Shown here: piece after piece, positions 7,423-15,650 of the stretch | Numbering within the stretch: position 1 is the stretch's first letter | How the letters are laid out: every line of letters begins with the position of its first letter | Assembly (NCBI GenBank): GCA_039029915.1 | Contig: JBCCFD010000115.1 | Span: 1-17,693 of the forward strand | Length of the DNA: 17,693 nt | Direction of reading: 5' to 3' | DNA from: QQUD01 sp039029915 | Lineage (GTDB): Bacteria; Chloroflexota; Anaerolineae; Promineifilales; Promineifilaceae | Made by a program: the position numbers and the translations under genes | Notes under the pieces: model-generated | Database searches by the model: none | Told to the model about the DNA's origin: nothing | What the model saw: only the letters and a program-made list of their open reading frames with translations

Positions 7423-7429
7423 AAGGAAA
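7423..7429 (+). promoter_or_regulatory. Shine-Dalgarno that fixes the start at 7436
   Basis: AAGGAAA lies 6 bases before ATG 7436. That ATG opens directly into a lipoprotein signal peptide. The in-frame alternative at 7388 would run through the hairpin and put 16 extra residues before the signal. Confidence 0.8.
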
Positions 7430-7435
7430 TTTCTC

Positions 7436-9892
7436 ATGCGAAAAACAATTTATATTTTTTTGGCCTTACTTCTGGTTGCCTGTGGGGGGCAATCGGAACC
7501 GGTAGCTGAGCCAATTGAGGTGGTTGTTGAGGAAACGGCCGTTGTTGAGCCAACTCCTGAACCAACCGAAACGCCACTACCTGAACCAACTGAAGAACCC
7601 ACAGAAGAACCCTCTCCCACGCCGGAGCCCACTGAGGAGCCTGTGGCTGAGCAAGACCCAGAATGGGTTACTTACGCCGTGCCAGCCAATGGCTTCTATC
7701 TTGATTTACCGGCAAGTTGGCGAGAAGTGCCTCTCGATGAAGAGACACTCGTCGGGGCAGCTGAAGCATTACAGAATGAAAATCCAGAAATCGCTGAACT
7801 GTTATCAGCAGACGTGATGCAGCAATTCTTGCTTTCAGGGGCGTCATTTCTTAGTTTTGATCTCTCCATTGAATCAGTATTGATGAGCAGTCCAGCCAAT
7901 GTCAACATCATCAAAGAGCGTCGATTATCTCCAACGTCGCTTGAATTTCATCTAGAAACCACAAAAGGCATCCTTGAAAATTTCCCTAATGTTTCTTCGG
8001 AGGTAGTTAGTGAAATTGTGAATCTATCATACGGTCCAGTCGGGAAACAAATGTTTGAGTTAACGATTGTTTTGCCTGATGGCACCCCTCTGCAGCGGGA
8101 GACTTTACAATATGTTTTTATAGACGGCGTTGAAATTTACACCATCACCTTCTCTTATGATGAATCAAATGCCAAACGCTACGCCCCAATTCTGGAAGAA
8201 ATAGCCAACAGCTTCCATCTTGGCGATGCACCTGAGGGGGCCATTGTCACCGGACCAGCCGAGGAAACGGTTATTGATGCCGCGCTTGCCGTACAGATCC
8301 TCCCAACGGATACAGATACTCAACTAAGCCTCCTTGATTTAGCCGATTCAATTAGCATCATTTTAATAGGAAATTTTCTTGAATCAGACAATGGTGCTAT
8401 GCCAGAAATAGCCTCGGCAACAGCTCAAAGATTAGACATTCCTCTACCGGACTTTGATCAGGTTGAACCGTTTGACTTTGTTAGCCTTAGTATTGCGCTG
8501 CTTGAATCGCGTGAGATTTTGCATGATTATGCCAGTGCCAATTATGGGCCACAAGCGACCGGGTTTACTGATATCTTTTTGTACGGCACAATTATTGATA
8601 TTTTATATGTCCCTGAGGTTGACAATCCTGTTATCGATGCCGCTGCACGTCTTTTTGAAGAAGGCAGCATCTTGGCTGGCATTTCACCAGATTTATATGG
8701 ACCAGTTGTTGAGGGGGTTGCGAATAAGATTGATAGAGAAACAAATTCAGCCAATGTTGACCGAATGCTGAACGCTATTTTGGTGGATATTGAAGCGGGC
8801 GTGATTGATTTATCGCAGGAAACGGCCGTTACTTCAACGGAAGTAAGCAGTGAAACCAGCACAGATCTAAACCCCCAATGGATTCTATCAAAACTATCTG
8901 AAACACTCGCCTTCGCGGCGCTTGGTCAAGGTTTTGGTCTTTCTGAAGATAGGATCGCAGAAAATGTAGAATTGGCCAATCTCTTGGCAACCGAGCTACA
9001 AATTAACTTACCTAATCTGTATGATAATGTGCCACATGATGATCTTGAAGCTGGCGTCCAGTATATCTTTGACGTGCAGGCCATACTTATGACCTATGCC
9101 GAGGCTAATTTAGGACCAGAAGAAGCGTCCGTTGTCGAACTAATCATGTCCAGTCGGCTTGTTCAAGCACTGTATGATCCCGAAAATTTTGAGCAAACGG
9201 AACTGTATCTCGATACACTCGTTTCTGCTGCGTACAATTCAGGCTTACCTGAAGAGTTTTTCGTCGATTTTTTAAATAATTTACGAAACAATGAAAATGG
9301 AAACGCAATCGCAGACAGTGTCAATCAAATGCTTTTTGATATCAATCAGCACTTTGAAAATGAACCTGTAGAACTGAATGCTTACTTACCAAATGCGGAA
9401 AGATTATTCTGGCATATTGGTCGGGAGCTCGCCATTGCTGGCCTCAGTCAGGGGTTTGACTTTGACCAAAGCATCATCGACGATAGCTATCGTAATGTTC
9501 GCGATTTCACTTCTTTGCTTGGATTAACGATTCCTGACATGATAGAACTTGTGCCAAAAGGAGATAGGCTTGCAGCTTTTGAATATATTTTTGACGTGCA
9601 AGCCATTGTGGGCGAACATGCAAGCGCATTTTATGGGAGTGAGGAAGAAGGCATCGTAGGAATCGGGGTACAGACAGTTTTTATCAGTATCATGTATGAA
9701 CCAGATAATGAGGACTTAACACCAATTCTCGAAGAGCGCCTGATGGAAAGCGTTTCGCTTACAAACATTCCTATTGAGGTCTTTGCGCCAATTACAAACG
9801 GCTTTGCCGCCAAAATCTCTGAGTCTGAAATGAGATCTCGTATAGATGACCTTAAAGAATACATGGAAGCGTATGTAAACAATGATTCATAA
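7436..9892 (+). CDS. Lipoprotein with three copies of an unrecognised repeat domain
   Basis: This encodes 818 residues. The signal peptide MRKTIYIFLALLLVACGG has a lipobox (LVAC, Cys16), so the protein is exported and lipid-anchored. A Glu/Pro/Thr linker follows (about 20-72). Residues about 76-264 form an alpha/beta domain starting YAVPANGFYLDLPASW, similar in style to PsbP/DUF1795-like lipoprotein domains. The rest is three tandem domains of about 155 residues (about 298-455, 486-645, 660-817). They share an opening amphipathic helix (LGQGFGLSEDRI; LSQGFDFDQSII), then INLP or TIPD, then the block YIFDVQAI...YAEANLGPEE, YIFDVQAI...HASAFYGSEE, and in the diverged first copy LESREILHDYASANYGPQ. 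All are helix-rich and acidic. No enzyme motif is visible. It is preceded by a strong hairpin and is probably a separate transcription unit. Its function is unknown; a surface scaffold or binding role is a guess. Confidence 0.88.
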   Translation: MRKTIYIFLALLLVACGGQSEPVAEPIEVVVEETAVVEPTPEPTETPLPEPTEEPTEEPSPTPEPTEEPVAEQDPEWVTYAVPANGFYLDLPASWREVPLDEETLVGAAEALQNENPEIAELLSADVMQQFLLSGASFLSFDLSIESVLMSSPANVNIIKERRLSPTSLEFHLETTKGILENFPNVSSEVVSEIVNLSYGPVGKQMFELTIVLPDGTPLQRETLQYVFIDGVEIYTITFSYDESNAKRYAPILEEIANSFHLGDAPEGAIVTGPAEETVIDAALAVQILPTDTDTQLSLLDLADSISIILIGNFLESDNGAMPEIASATAQRLDIPLPDFDQVEPFDFVSLSIALLESREILHDYASANYGPQATGFTDIFLYGTIIDILYVPEVDNPVIDAAARLFEEGSILAGISPDLYGPVVEGVANKIDRETNSANVDRMLNAILVDIEAGVIDLSQETAVTSTEVSSETSTDLNPQWILSKLSETLAFAALGQGFGLSEDRIAENVELANLLATELQINLPNLYDNVPHDDLEAGVQYIFDVQAILMTYAEANLGPEEASVVELIMSSRLVQALYDPENFEQTELYLDTLVSAAYNSGLPEEFFVDFLNNLRNNENGNAIADSVNQMLFDINQHFENEPVELNAYLPNAERLFWHIGRELAIAGLSQGFDFDQSIIDDSYRNVRDFTSLLGLTIPDMIELVPKGDRLAAFEYIFDVQAIVGEHASAFYGSEEEGIVGIGVQTVFISIMYEPDNEDLTPILEERLMESVSLTNIPIEVFAPITNGFAAKISESEMRSRIDDLKEYMEAYVNNDS

Positions 9893-10017
9893 GTGAAACA
9901 AAGTTTTTAACCATTGTTTTATTCTAAGCAGGAACTTCGTTTTGCTTAAGTATGAAAAACCTAAAAATATCTTGAAAAAGAAATGCTGAAATTTTGGTTT
10001 TTACCATGAAAGGCCTT

Positions 10018-10060
10018 ACCCCATAATGCACCCTGATCCTGTCGAAGGGTACATTATGGG
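10018..10060. repeat. Dispersed palindromic repeat, TTCGACAGG type
   Basis: CCCATAATG (10020-10028) pairs with CATTATGGG (10052-10060). After one mismatch, ACCC pairs with GGGT, giving 13 base pairs around a 13-base core. Read on the minus strand the core is CCCTTCGACAGGATCAGGG (10031-10049), the widely seen intergenic repeat type CCTTCGACAGGCTCAGG, of which a second copy lies at 11728-11746. The remainder of the 9893-10179 spacer (about 290 bases, AT-rich) shows no gene, RNA or clear promoter; a weak 8-bp hairpin (9877-9884 with 9912-9919) just past the lipoprotein stop could terminate it. Confidence 0.7.
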
Positions 10061-10179
10061 AATCCCTCAATAAATACCCCTTAGATAGTTACGCTTACGA
10101 GGCTACTCAAAAAGCCAAGTCCTGCGTCCACAGTACTAATAGATAAAAGTCACATTTTGTCGAACGTGCTAGAATCTGG

Positions 10180-11715
10180 ATGAGTATAGGATCATTTATT
10201 ATTGTTATGCGTTGGAATTATTTGAATCAATCATTTATTTTTATCGTTTGTTGTGTTGTCATCATAGGAATAGGATGTGGTCCAAGCCCTAATTCGGGGG
10301 GAGACACGGCCGTTTCGCTTCAAAATAACGGTTCCCCTCCTGATGAAACGCCCAATAGTGACGCCCTCATTAACGCCCCAGCCACCTTCACTCCCGTCCC
10401 AACCAGCGACATCATTCCCACTGAAACACCACAAATCCTTCCCAAATCAACCGACGAACCGGAAGATTTGCCGCAGGCAACGGCCGTTTATACCCCGACG
10501 CCAACGAGCGAGCCGCTTTATACACCCGATGTGGTGGTGGTGGTTGATCCTGAAGAAGGCGTGCCAACGGCCGTTCCCGAATTTGAGGTACCAGAAGAGA
10601 CCACCACGATGCTGCTTTTGGGTAATGACGGCGGTATCAATACCGACACCATTATTATTGCCGCAATCAATAAAGAAGGGCCTACGGCCTCTATTCTTTC
10701 ACTCCCTCGAGACCTCTACATTTACATTCCGTTCCACGGCATGGGGCGTATCAATACAGTCATGGCTAGGGGCGGCCCTGAACTGCTCAAACAGACCATC
10801 CAATACAACTTTGGCGTGCCTATCCACTTTTATGCACAAGTTGATTTTGATGGGTTCAAAGAAACGGTCGATATTCTTGACACCGTCGAAATCGCCGTGA
10901 GCTGTGAACTGCAGGATTGGCGTTTAAAATCACCTGAGCTTGACCCTGAAGACGAAGACAACTGGGAGCAATTCTTGCTCGAACCCGGCGTTCATCAGAT
11001 GGATGGAGATATGGCTTTGTGGTACGTCCGGTCGCGTAAAACGACGAGCGACTTTGACCGCGGCCGCCGTCAACAGCAGCTTATCCGCGCCATGCTAAAC
11101 CAAGCGGTTGATGTCGGCGCGCTGTCTGACTTCCCATCCCTTTGGAGCACCTACCAAACCTACGTCTCTACCGACATGGACATCGGACGCGTTTTACAAA
11201 TTGCCTCAATCGCCCCGGCCATTCGTGAAAACGGCGTTCAGCACCTCTATGTTGCTCAAAAAACAGAGTCTTGGGTGGCCCCAGATGGGGCCAATGTGCT
11301 GCTTCCCGTTTGGGAAGGAGAGCGCAAAATGGAAGAGGAGTTTAGCCGCCTCTTCTTACCCCCAGCCCTCAACATGGCCGCCCAAGAGCCGATCACGGTT
11401 GAGATACTTAACGCCTCAGGGAATCCTGATTTAACGGCACTGGCGGCAGACAATCTCGCCTGGTTTGGGTTTACGGCCGTTGATGGCGGCAGCGCTGCTG
11501 AAACAAGCAAAACCCAGTTACGCTACTTCCACTCTAATTTCAAAGGCTCATTTGATTGGCTCATTAGCTGGATTTTCGACATGGAAGGGTCAGACATTGA
11601 GCTTGCTGATGAAGAGGATTACAAATTCGATTATCAGCTGATTATTGGCAAAGATTATGACCCCTGCCGACCGCGTATGTTGGCACCTCAGCTATTTTTG
11701 AACCAGACTCCGTAA
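10180..11715 (+). CDS. LytR-CpsA-Psr (LCP) family protein with LytR_C domain
   Basis: LCP proteins transfer undecaprenyl-linked glycopolymers to the cell wall or to surface acceptors, acting on the outer face of the membrane. This one has 511 residues. A hydrophobic stretch (about 18-32) ends in GIGCGP, so Cys33 may be lipidated, although the lipobox is not ideal. A Pro/Thr linker spans about 35-130. The LCP domain (about 140-310) shows MLLLGNDGG, LSLPRDLYIYIP, MGRINTVMARGG, FYAQVDFDGFKETVD, LDTVEIAV and ALWYVRSRKTTSDFDRGRRQ (the last carries the Arg-rich phosphate-binding motif). LytR_C follows (about 404-497, ITVEILNASGNPDLTALAAD). The usual Arg of the R-[ST]-D motif is Asn here (INTDTI). 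The start is uncertain: ATG 10180 follows TAGAAT (10170-10175) with no Shine-Dalgarno, while ATG 10207 (MRWNYLNQ) gives a more typical signal peptide and 502 residues. It converges on the GNAT gene. Four ACGGCCGT palindromes lie in it, three of them in the linker. Confidence 0.92.
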   Translation: MSIGSFIIVMRWNYLNQSFIFIVCCVVIIGIGCGPSPNSGGDTAVSLQNNGSPPDETPNSDALINAPATFTPVPTSDIIPTETPQILPKSTDEPEDLPQATAVYTPTPTSEPLYTPDVVVVVDPEEGVPTAVPEFEVPEETTTMLLLGNDGGINTDTIIIAAINKEGPTASILSLPRDLYIYIPFHGMGRINTVMARGGPELLKQTIQYNFGVPIHFYAQVDFDGFKETVDILDTVEIAVSCELQDWRLKSPELDPEDEDNWEQFLLEPGVHQMDGDMALWYVRSRKTTSDFDRGRRQQQLIRAMLNQAVDVGALSDFPSLWSTYQTYVSTDMDIGRVLQIASIAPAIRENGVQHLYVAQKTESWVAPDGANVLLPVWEGERKMEEEFSRLFLPPALNMAAQEPITVEILNASGNPDLTALAADNLAWFGFTAVDGGSAAETSKTQLRYFHSNFKGSFDWLISWIFDMEGSDIELADEEDYKFDYQLIIGKDYDPCRPRMLAPQLFLNQTP

Positions 11716-11727
11716 TCAGCGAATGAA

Positions 11728-11746
11728 GCCTTCGACAGGCTCAGGC
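11728..11746. repeat. TTCGACAGG dispersed repeat between convergent genes
   Basis: GCCTTCGACAGGCTCAGGC is the second copy of the repeat at 10031-10049 (there on the opposite strand with ATCAGG). Its ends GCCT/AGGC are complementary and it lies in the 54-base gap between the convergent LCP and GNAT stops, where it could block transcription from both sides. It lacks T-runs. Confidence 0.6.
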
Positions 11747-11769
11747 CGCAGGTTGAGGTGGGGATTCTT

Positions 11770-12336
11770 TTATTGGCTCTTTTGCCAGCGCCATACGCCG
11801 TCGGGGCCGCGAACGGCCGTTCCCCAATCTGACTCATCATATCCCGCTAGTCGAAGCGATTTTTCACCCGGTTTTGGCGGTATATTAGCTCTTGGACTGC
11901 CCGGCATGGCAAGCCGCGTACAGGTGCACGGATATTCTTTAATATAGCCTGGAAACTCCGCACACTGCTGATATCCCATTTTTTCATAAAACCGTATTGC
12001 ATCAGGATTAACCGCTAAAACGTGTGCATAGTCACCCATGATCGGTTTAACATGCTCAAACAATAAACGGCCGATTCCTTGCCGGTGGCTATTGGGATCA
12101 ACGTAAAGCCAAGTCAGCTCTTCTGCATCCACACACACAAAGCCGACAACTTTCCCATTCTGCTCAGCCACAAACTGCTGTCCATCAAAGAAGCCATCCT
12201 CTTCATACACGTCAACCAAGGCTTGAATCTCGTCAACCGGCATAAAGTGGATGATCTCTAACGGCCGTGCCCTATCGTGAACATCACACACGGCCTCCCA
12301 ATCTGAAGGTTGATACGGTCTAATATGAATTGTCAT
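11770..12336 (-). CDS. GNAT family N-acetyltransferase
   Basis: This encodes 188 residues of a cytoplasmic acetyl-CoA-dependent transferase. Residues about 1-145 are the GNAT fold: IRPYQPSDWEAVCDVHDRAR at the N-terminus, a mid-strand VVGFVCVDAEELTWLYVDP, then motif A HRQGIGRLLFEHV (the R/Q-x-x-G-x-G/A pyrophosphate loop is RQGIGR), and motif B NPDAIRFYEKMGYQQCAEFPG. The C-terminal 40 residues (SPRANIPPKPGEKS to the end) are a basic, Trp-ending tail outside the usual fold. The substrate cannot be told. The start has no Shine-Dalgarno. The gene is divergent from the luciferase-like oxidoreductase and convergent with the LCP gene. One palindrome (11813-11820) reads Thr-Ala-Val, another (12261-12268) reads Arg-Pro in a different frame. 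Confidence 0.92.
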   Translation of the reverse strand: MTIHIRPYQPSDWEAVCDVHDRARPLEIIHFMPVDEIQALVDVYEEDGFFDGQQFVAEQNGKVVGFVCVDAEELTWLYVDPNSHRQGIGRLLFEHVKPIMGDYAHVLAVNPDAIRFYEKMGYQQCAEFPGYIKEYPCTCTRLAMPGSPRANIPPKPGEKSLRLAGYDESDWGTAVRGPDGVWRWQKSQ

Positions 12337-12440
12337 ACTGATTTTTTAACACAAAGAGATAAAGGCTCAAAGATTTTTAAAGAGGATGTGCGAGACAGAC
12401 CATTTGTGTGATACTTATTGACAATAATTGGCTGTTACTC

Positions 12441-12446
12441 AAAGGA
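12441..12446 (+). promoter_or_regulatory. Shine-Dalgarno that fixes the start at 12454
   Basis: AAAGGA lies 7 bases before ATG 12454. An in-frame TTG at 12418 would place this site inside the gene and add 12 residues not typical of the family. Confidence 0.75.
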
Positions 12447-12453
12447 AATCATT

Positions 12454-13485
12454 ATGAAATTTGACTCTTTACTCCTTGTTCCCCAAATGGCTCAAATTCC
12501 GGAGGTTGTTAAAGAAGCTGAGGCTGTCGGGTTTGATGGCTTTTTTACGGCCGAAACCAACAGTGACCCTTTTTTATCGCTGACGTTAGCCGCTGAGCAT
12601 AGCAAAAACATCCAGCTAGGCACCGCAATCGCAGTCACTTTCCCAAGATCACCCGCCATCTTAGCGATGTTGGCTTGGAATTTAGCGGCGTTTTCAAACG
12701 GCCGTTTTCTTCTCGGCCTTGGCACCCAAGTTCGCGCCCACAACGAGCGACGGCTGGGGGCCAAGTGGGAGAAGCCAGTACGCAAAATGCGCGAAACGAT
12801 CGAGGCGATGCACGCTATTTGGGACAACTGGCAGGACGGCACCCCGCTCAACTATGAAGGGGAATTTTTCAAACTCAACTTGATGACGCCCTTTTTTGCA
12901 CCACCACCCCTTAAAACAGGCAAACCCCCAGTCTATATTGCGGCCGTCAATGAATTGATGCTTCGGCTTGTTGGCAAACGATGTGATGGTGGCTTTATTC
13001 ATAGTTTTCACACCGTCAAATATCTGCAAGAGTATGCTCGTCCTAGTGTTGAAAAAGGGTTGATGCAAACGGAGCGTCAGTGGAGCGATGTCAATCTCGC
13101 TTCGGTGATTTTTGCTGTCCCTACCGATGGGTCAAAACCAGCCTCCTTTTACGAACAGTTCGTCAAACAGCAAATCTCATTTTACATGTCAACGCCAGCC
13201 TATCGGATTGTGGTGGAACTGCACGGCTGGGAGGAAACCGCCTACACGCTCAGCAAAATGGCGCGCAAGGGTGCATGGGACGAAATGCCTAATCTCATCA
13301 CCGATGAAATGCTAAGCGAGATGGCCATCAGTGGCAGTTGGTCAGAGCTACCCCGCATTGCTGTCGAGCGATACGATGGTCTGCTAGACCGCATTGGCTA
13401 CTACATTCCATTTGACCCCGCCGAGAAGGATGAATGGGCGCAGACGTTGACGTCGTTTAGGGAGGTTGTTGGCAGTAGCGCTTAA
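12454..13485 (+). CDS. Luciferase-like (LLM) F420-dependent-type oxidoreductase
   Basis: This encodes 343 residues of a cytoplasmic TIM-barrel oxidoreductase using reduced FMN or coenzyme F420. Recognisable family blocks are AEAVGFDGFFTAETNSDPF (about 24-42), NIQLGTAIAVTFPRSPAILA (strand beta 3 and the following region, about 52-71), LAAFSNGRFLLGLGTQ (about 77-92), RAHNERRLGAKWEKPVRKMRE, YIAAVNELMLRLVGKRCDGG (about 165-184) and a C-terminal helical cap. The GLGTQVRAHNERR region fits the F420-dependent subgroup of this family (TIGR03617 type), so F420 is the likelier cofactor; that is inference. The substrate is unknown. No biosynthetic partner is adjacent; the gene stands alone between the divergent GNAT gene and a good hairpin terminator. 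One palindrome (12698-12705) reads Asn-Gly-Arg inside a conserved block. Confidence 0.9.
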   Translation: MKFDSLLLVPQMAQIPEVVKEAEAVGFDGFFTAETNSDPFLSLTLAAEHSKNIQLGTAIAVTFPRSPAILAMLAWNLAAFSNGRFLLGLGTQVRAHNERRLGAKWEKPVRKMRETIEAMHAIWDNWQDGTPLNYEGEFFKLNLMTPFFAPPPLKTGKPPVYIAAVNELMLRLVGKRCDGGFIHSFHTVKYLQEYARPSVEKGLMQTERQWSDVNLASVIFAVPTDGSKPASFYEQFVKQQISFYMSTPAYRIVVELHGWEETAYTLSKMARKGAWDEMPNLITDEMLSEMAISGSWSELPRIAVERYDGLLDRIGYYIPFDPAEKDEWAQTLTSFREVVGSSA

Positions 13486-13512
13486 TCACTGGAGTTACGC
13501 AGTACTACTGGT

Positions 13513-13583
13513 GGAAACCTCTGAAGTTTTTCAAGAAACGCCACTGATTGCCACTCTGTTTAGAAACCTCAGAGGTTTTTTCC
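13513..13583 (+). terminator. Terminator-like paired AAACCTC hairpins
   Basis: AAACCTCTGA (13515-13524) is perfectly complementary to TCAGAGGTTT (13569-13578), followed by further T. Each half also folds alone (AAACCT-CAG-AGGTTT at 13564-13578 with TTT after it). It lies 28 bases after the oxidoreductase stop and just before the end of the convergent LTD gene, so it probably stops transcription from both directions. Confidence 0.6.
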
Positions 13584-13591
13584 GCGTAACA

Positions 13592-14161
13592 TCAGTTACA
13601 GTTACTACTATTTCCCCCACCGGGATAAGAGCACAAATCAACCAGAACGCTGTTGCTGTTTTTTAATTCGGCCGTGTCGCCTGCGTTGTTCCAAACGGAC
13701 CGATTGCGCCCCCAATATAAGTTTGAGTCGTTGTTACTCCCTTCTTTCACCCAAACTCGAACGGTGGTCCCTGCCTCAAGGACAAACTCTGGAAACACAA
13801 AAACTGTATTGGCTTCGTCACTTAAACGCCAATCAGTTAAATCAACAGGCCCAGCCTCATTATTCAAAATCCGCACATACTCCCCATCCAAATCATTACC
13901 TGAAGAAGGATCGTAAACAATTTGATCAATAACCACGTTGGGAACGGAGCCTGGCGGAATCACGGTGGGTGCCGCTGTAGGGGTTGCAGTCGGGGTGACT
14001 GTGGGCGTCCCCTCTGGCGCAATAATCAACGGTAAGTAGTTCAGCGCTTCGGGGGTAGTGCCACCGCTATAGACGACCCAAGTTGTCATGGTAGATGTAA
14101 TAAATAGAAACAAAGCTGCAAAACCGGCTAGGGCCACAAGAACACGATATTTATTTTTCAC
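13592..14161 (-). CDS. Exported lamin-tail-domain (LTD) protein
   Basis: This encodes 189 residues. Residues 6-30 are a hydrophobic N-terminal anchor or signal (YRVLVALAGFAALFLFITS). A Pro/Thr linker follows (about 51-72, VTPTATPTAAPTVIPP). Residues about 75-182 fit a lamin-tail beta-sandwich: VVIDQIVYDPSSGNDLDGEY, VRILNNEAGPVDLTDWRLSD, FVFPEFVLEAGTTVRVWVKE, WNNAGDTAELKNSNSVLVD. The E-Y-V-x-I-x-N...L-x-x-W-x-L-x-D...f.l..G..v.v line is the family signature. Two Cys (177, 188) near the C-terminus could form a disulfide. Such domains are thought to bind surfaces or other macromolecules; here the domain is the only module. The start is GTG (14159-14161), supported by AAGAGG 6 bases upstream. It is followed on the same strand by no close gene, and the SGNH gene ends 86 bases upstream of it. 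Confidence 0.9.
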   Translation of the reverse strand: MKNKYRVLVALAGFAALFLFITSTMTTWVVYSGGTTPEALNYLPLIIAPEGTPTVTPTATPTAAPTVIPPGSVPNVVIDQIVYDPSSGNDLDGEYVRILNNEAGPVDLTDWRLSDEANTVFVFPEFVLEAGTTVRVWVKEGSNNDSNLYWGRNRSVWNNAGDTAELKNSNSVLVDLCSYPGGGNSSNCN

Positions 14162-14163
14162 AG

Positions 14164-14169
14164 AATACC
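14164..14169 (-). promoter_or_regulatory. Shine-Dalgarno for the GTG start of the LTD gene
   Basis: On the minus strand AAGAGG precedes GTG 14161 by about 6 bases. This decides in favour of the GTG, as no ATG lies upstream in a good position. Confidence 0.65.
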
Positions 14170-14247
14170 TCTTGTTTTTCGAGAGAATTAGGGGGTTATT
14201 CTAAGGCTCAAGTTGGGTTCCTGCAAAAATCATGCGTAAGCCCTAAT

Positions 14248-15525
14248 CTACTCTTCGTGAATGTACTCAAATATCGTATCAGCAGTGAGCTGATTGCCAG
14301 CTTGGTTCCAATGCACATCAGCAAAGTGGAAAAACTCGCCTTCGTTGATTGTTTTTTCCCAAAAAATAGGGGTCAGGTTGAGGAACTCGATGCCGTTTTC
14401 AGCCGCAAAGTCGGCCATGAGCTGCTCTTGGGCGAGGTGATTCTCGTTGAACTGGTCGTACGTAAGAATCGGTGGGTTAAACTGCAAACGGCCGTTATCC
14501 CCATCGCTCAAAGTGACCGTCACCGTCTTCTCCAAAATGTGGTTCACATCAACGGGGTCCCAAAAGCGTGACCACAAGACGTGCTCTTTGCTAGGCACAT
14601 AAACGAGGAGAAAACGGCCGTTTTGGGCTTTCACGAGCTGATCAATCTCAATCAGTGAGTCACTCAACGCCTTAAATTCATCTGAACTTTCAATCGTTTC
14701 ATAATCTGCACTAATGGGAAGCAGGTGAGGAAATTTAAGAATCGTTTCGATATCTCCAACATTGCTGTTGGCGGTCATGGGGAAAATGTAATCGGCCGTC
14801 TCATCCGCCACCACATCGTTTGATGAACGATTGAGCAAATAGTTCCACAGGTGGGGTGTTAGCAAACGTCGCGTCCACGACACTCCTTGATAATCATAGG
14901 CTCGCCAATCCAATCCGCTGTCCTTTCGCTCTAAATATTGCTGAACATTCAGCAAATCGTTTCCTTCAAAGTAGAGCAAAATAACCCATTCTGGGTTTTT
15001 ATCCAAGCCCCATTTTTTAATCGCCTGCTCTTGGCTCAGCGTTCCCCAACTTTGGGCACCCAATGTCAAAATTGACTGACCCGACTGTTCACTGAGCAGT
15101 TCGATCCACGTTTTGGGGGCGGTTCGCACAGTAAAAGAGTCCCCCAAAACGACAATATCATACGCATCTCGCCACTCATACTCACTATTTGGGAAGCCCA
15201 TCTCGTCCGTTTCAAAGACAAACCAGAAAGAATCATTTCGTTCTGTTGGCGCGGTGATGTCTCCTGCGCCAACTAAGTATGGGTTGGCTGGGTCCCACTC
15301 CCCTTCGATACGCAGCCCTGGCTTGTAATGGTAACCAACCTCCATCGGATCATCATACTCAAAGTTGGGGCGGCACGTGTAAGTGCCAATCAGTTCATCC
15401 GCAGCGCATACCTCAATAGGGATAAGGTTGTACATCTGACGCAGGCCAACCTCAACAAGGACCACCACCAAAGCCGCTGAGAACAACAGAGACAAGGTTA
15501 AATCTATCGCTGTTTGACGCTTCAT
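14248..15525 (-). CDS. Membrane-anchored SGNH/GDSL hydrolase-like protein
   Basis: This encodes 425 residues. One N-terminal membrane segment (about 9-28) places the rest outside the cytoplasm. The SGNH fold is marked by VVLGDSFTV (block I; nucleophile Ser130), the GAQSWGTLSQ region (about 156-165, block II-like Gly), YFEGNDLL (block III; Asn189) and HFADVHWNQAGNQLTAD (block V; Asp403 and His405). The W-N-x-x-G after the His is typical of the AlgJ/AlgX-like acyltransferase and esterase branch. Such enzymes add or remove acyl groups on polysaccharides. The substrate is unknown here; an envelope polymer is a reasonable guess given the LCP and GT39 genes nearby. ATG 15525 is preceded by AGGAG at 4-5 bases. 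Cys40 and Cys51 might form a disulfide. Two palindromes (14488, 14614) encode Asn-Gly-Arg. Confidence 0.88.
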   Translation of the reverse strand: MKRQTAIDLTLSLLFSAALVVVLVEVGLRQMYNLIPIEVCAADELIGTYTCRPNFEYDDPMEVGYHYKPGLRIEGEWDPANPYLVGAGDITAPTERNDSFWFVFETDEMGFPNSEYEWRDAYDIVVLGDSFTVRTAPKTWIELLSEQSGQSILTLGAQSWGTLSQEQAIKKWGLDKNPEWVILLYFEGNDLLNVQQYLERKDSGLDWRAYDYQGVSWTRRLLTPHLWNYLLNRSSNDVVADETADYIFPMTANSNVGDIETILKFPHLLPISADYETIESSDEFKALSDSLIEIDQLVKAQNGRFLLVYVPSKEHVLWSRFWDPVDVNHILEKTVTVTLSDGDNGRLQFNPPILTYDQFNENHLAQEQLMADFAAENGIEFLNLTPIFWEKTINEGEFFHFADVHWNQAGNQLTADTIFEYIHEE

Positions 15526-15650
15526 TTTTCTCCTAAATCCTTTCTGAATGGCGGTATTTTACTTCAAAATTGACGGATTGGGAGACTGGTCCTGAGCTTT
15601 ATCGGAGGATTGGGGGATTAGCTATTGGTTATTGAGTAATTAGATAAATG

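Noticed and set aside
10061..10179. tRNA or small RNA gene
   Set aside because: No cloverleaf, T-loop GTTCGA box or CCA end could be found; no strong stem is seen apart from the repeat at 10018-10060.
12418..12423. Perfect TTGACA -35 box before the luciferase-like gene
   Set aside because: The -10 region 16-18 bases downstream falls on the ribosome site (AAAGGA) and has no TATAAT likeness.
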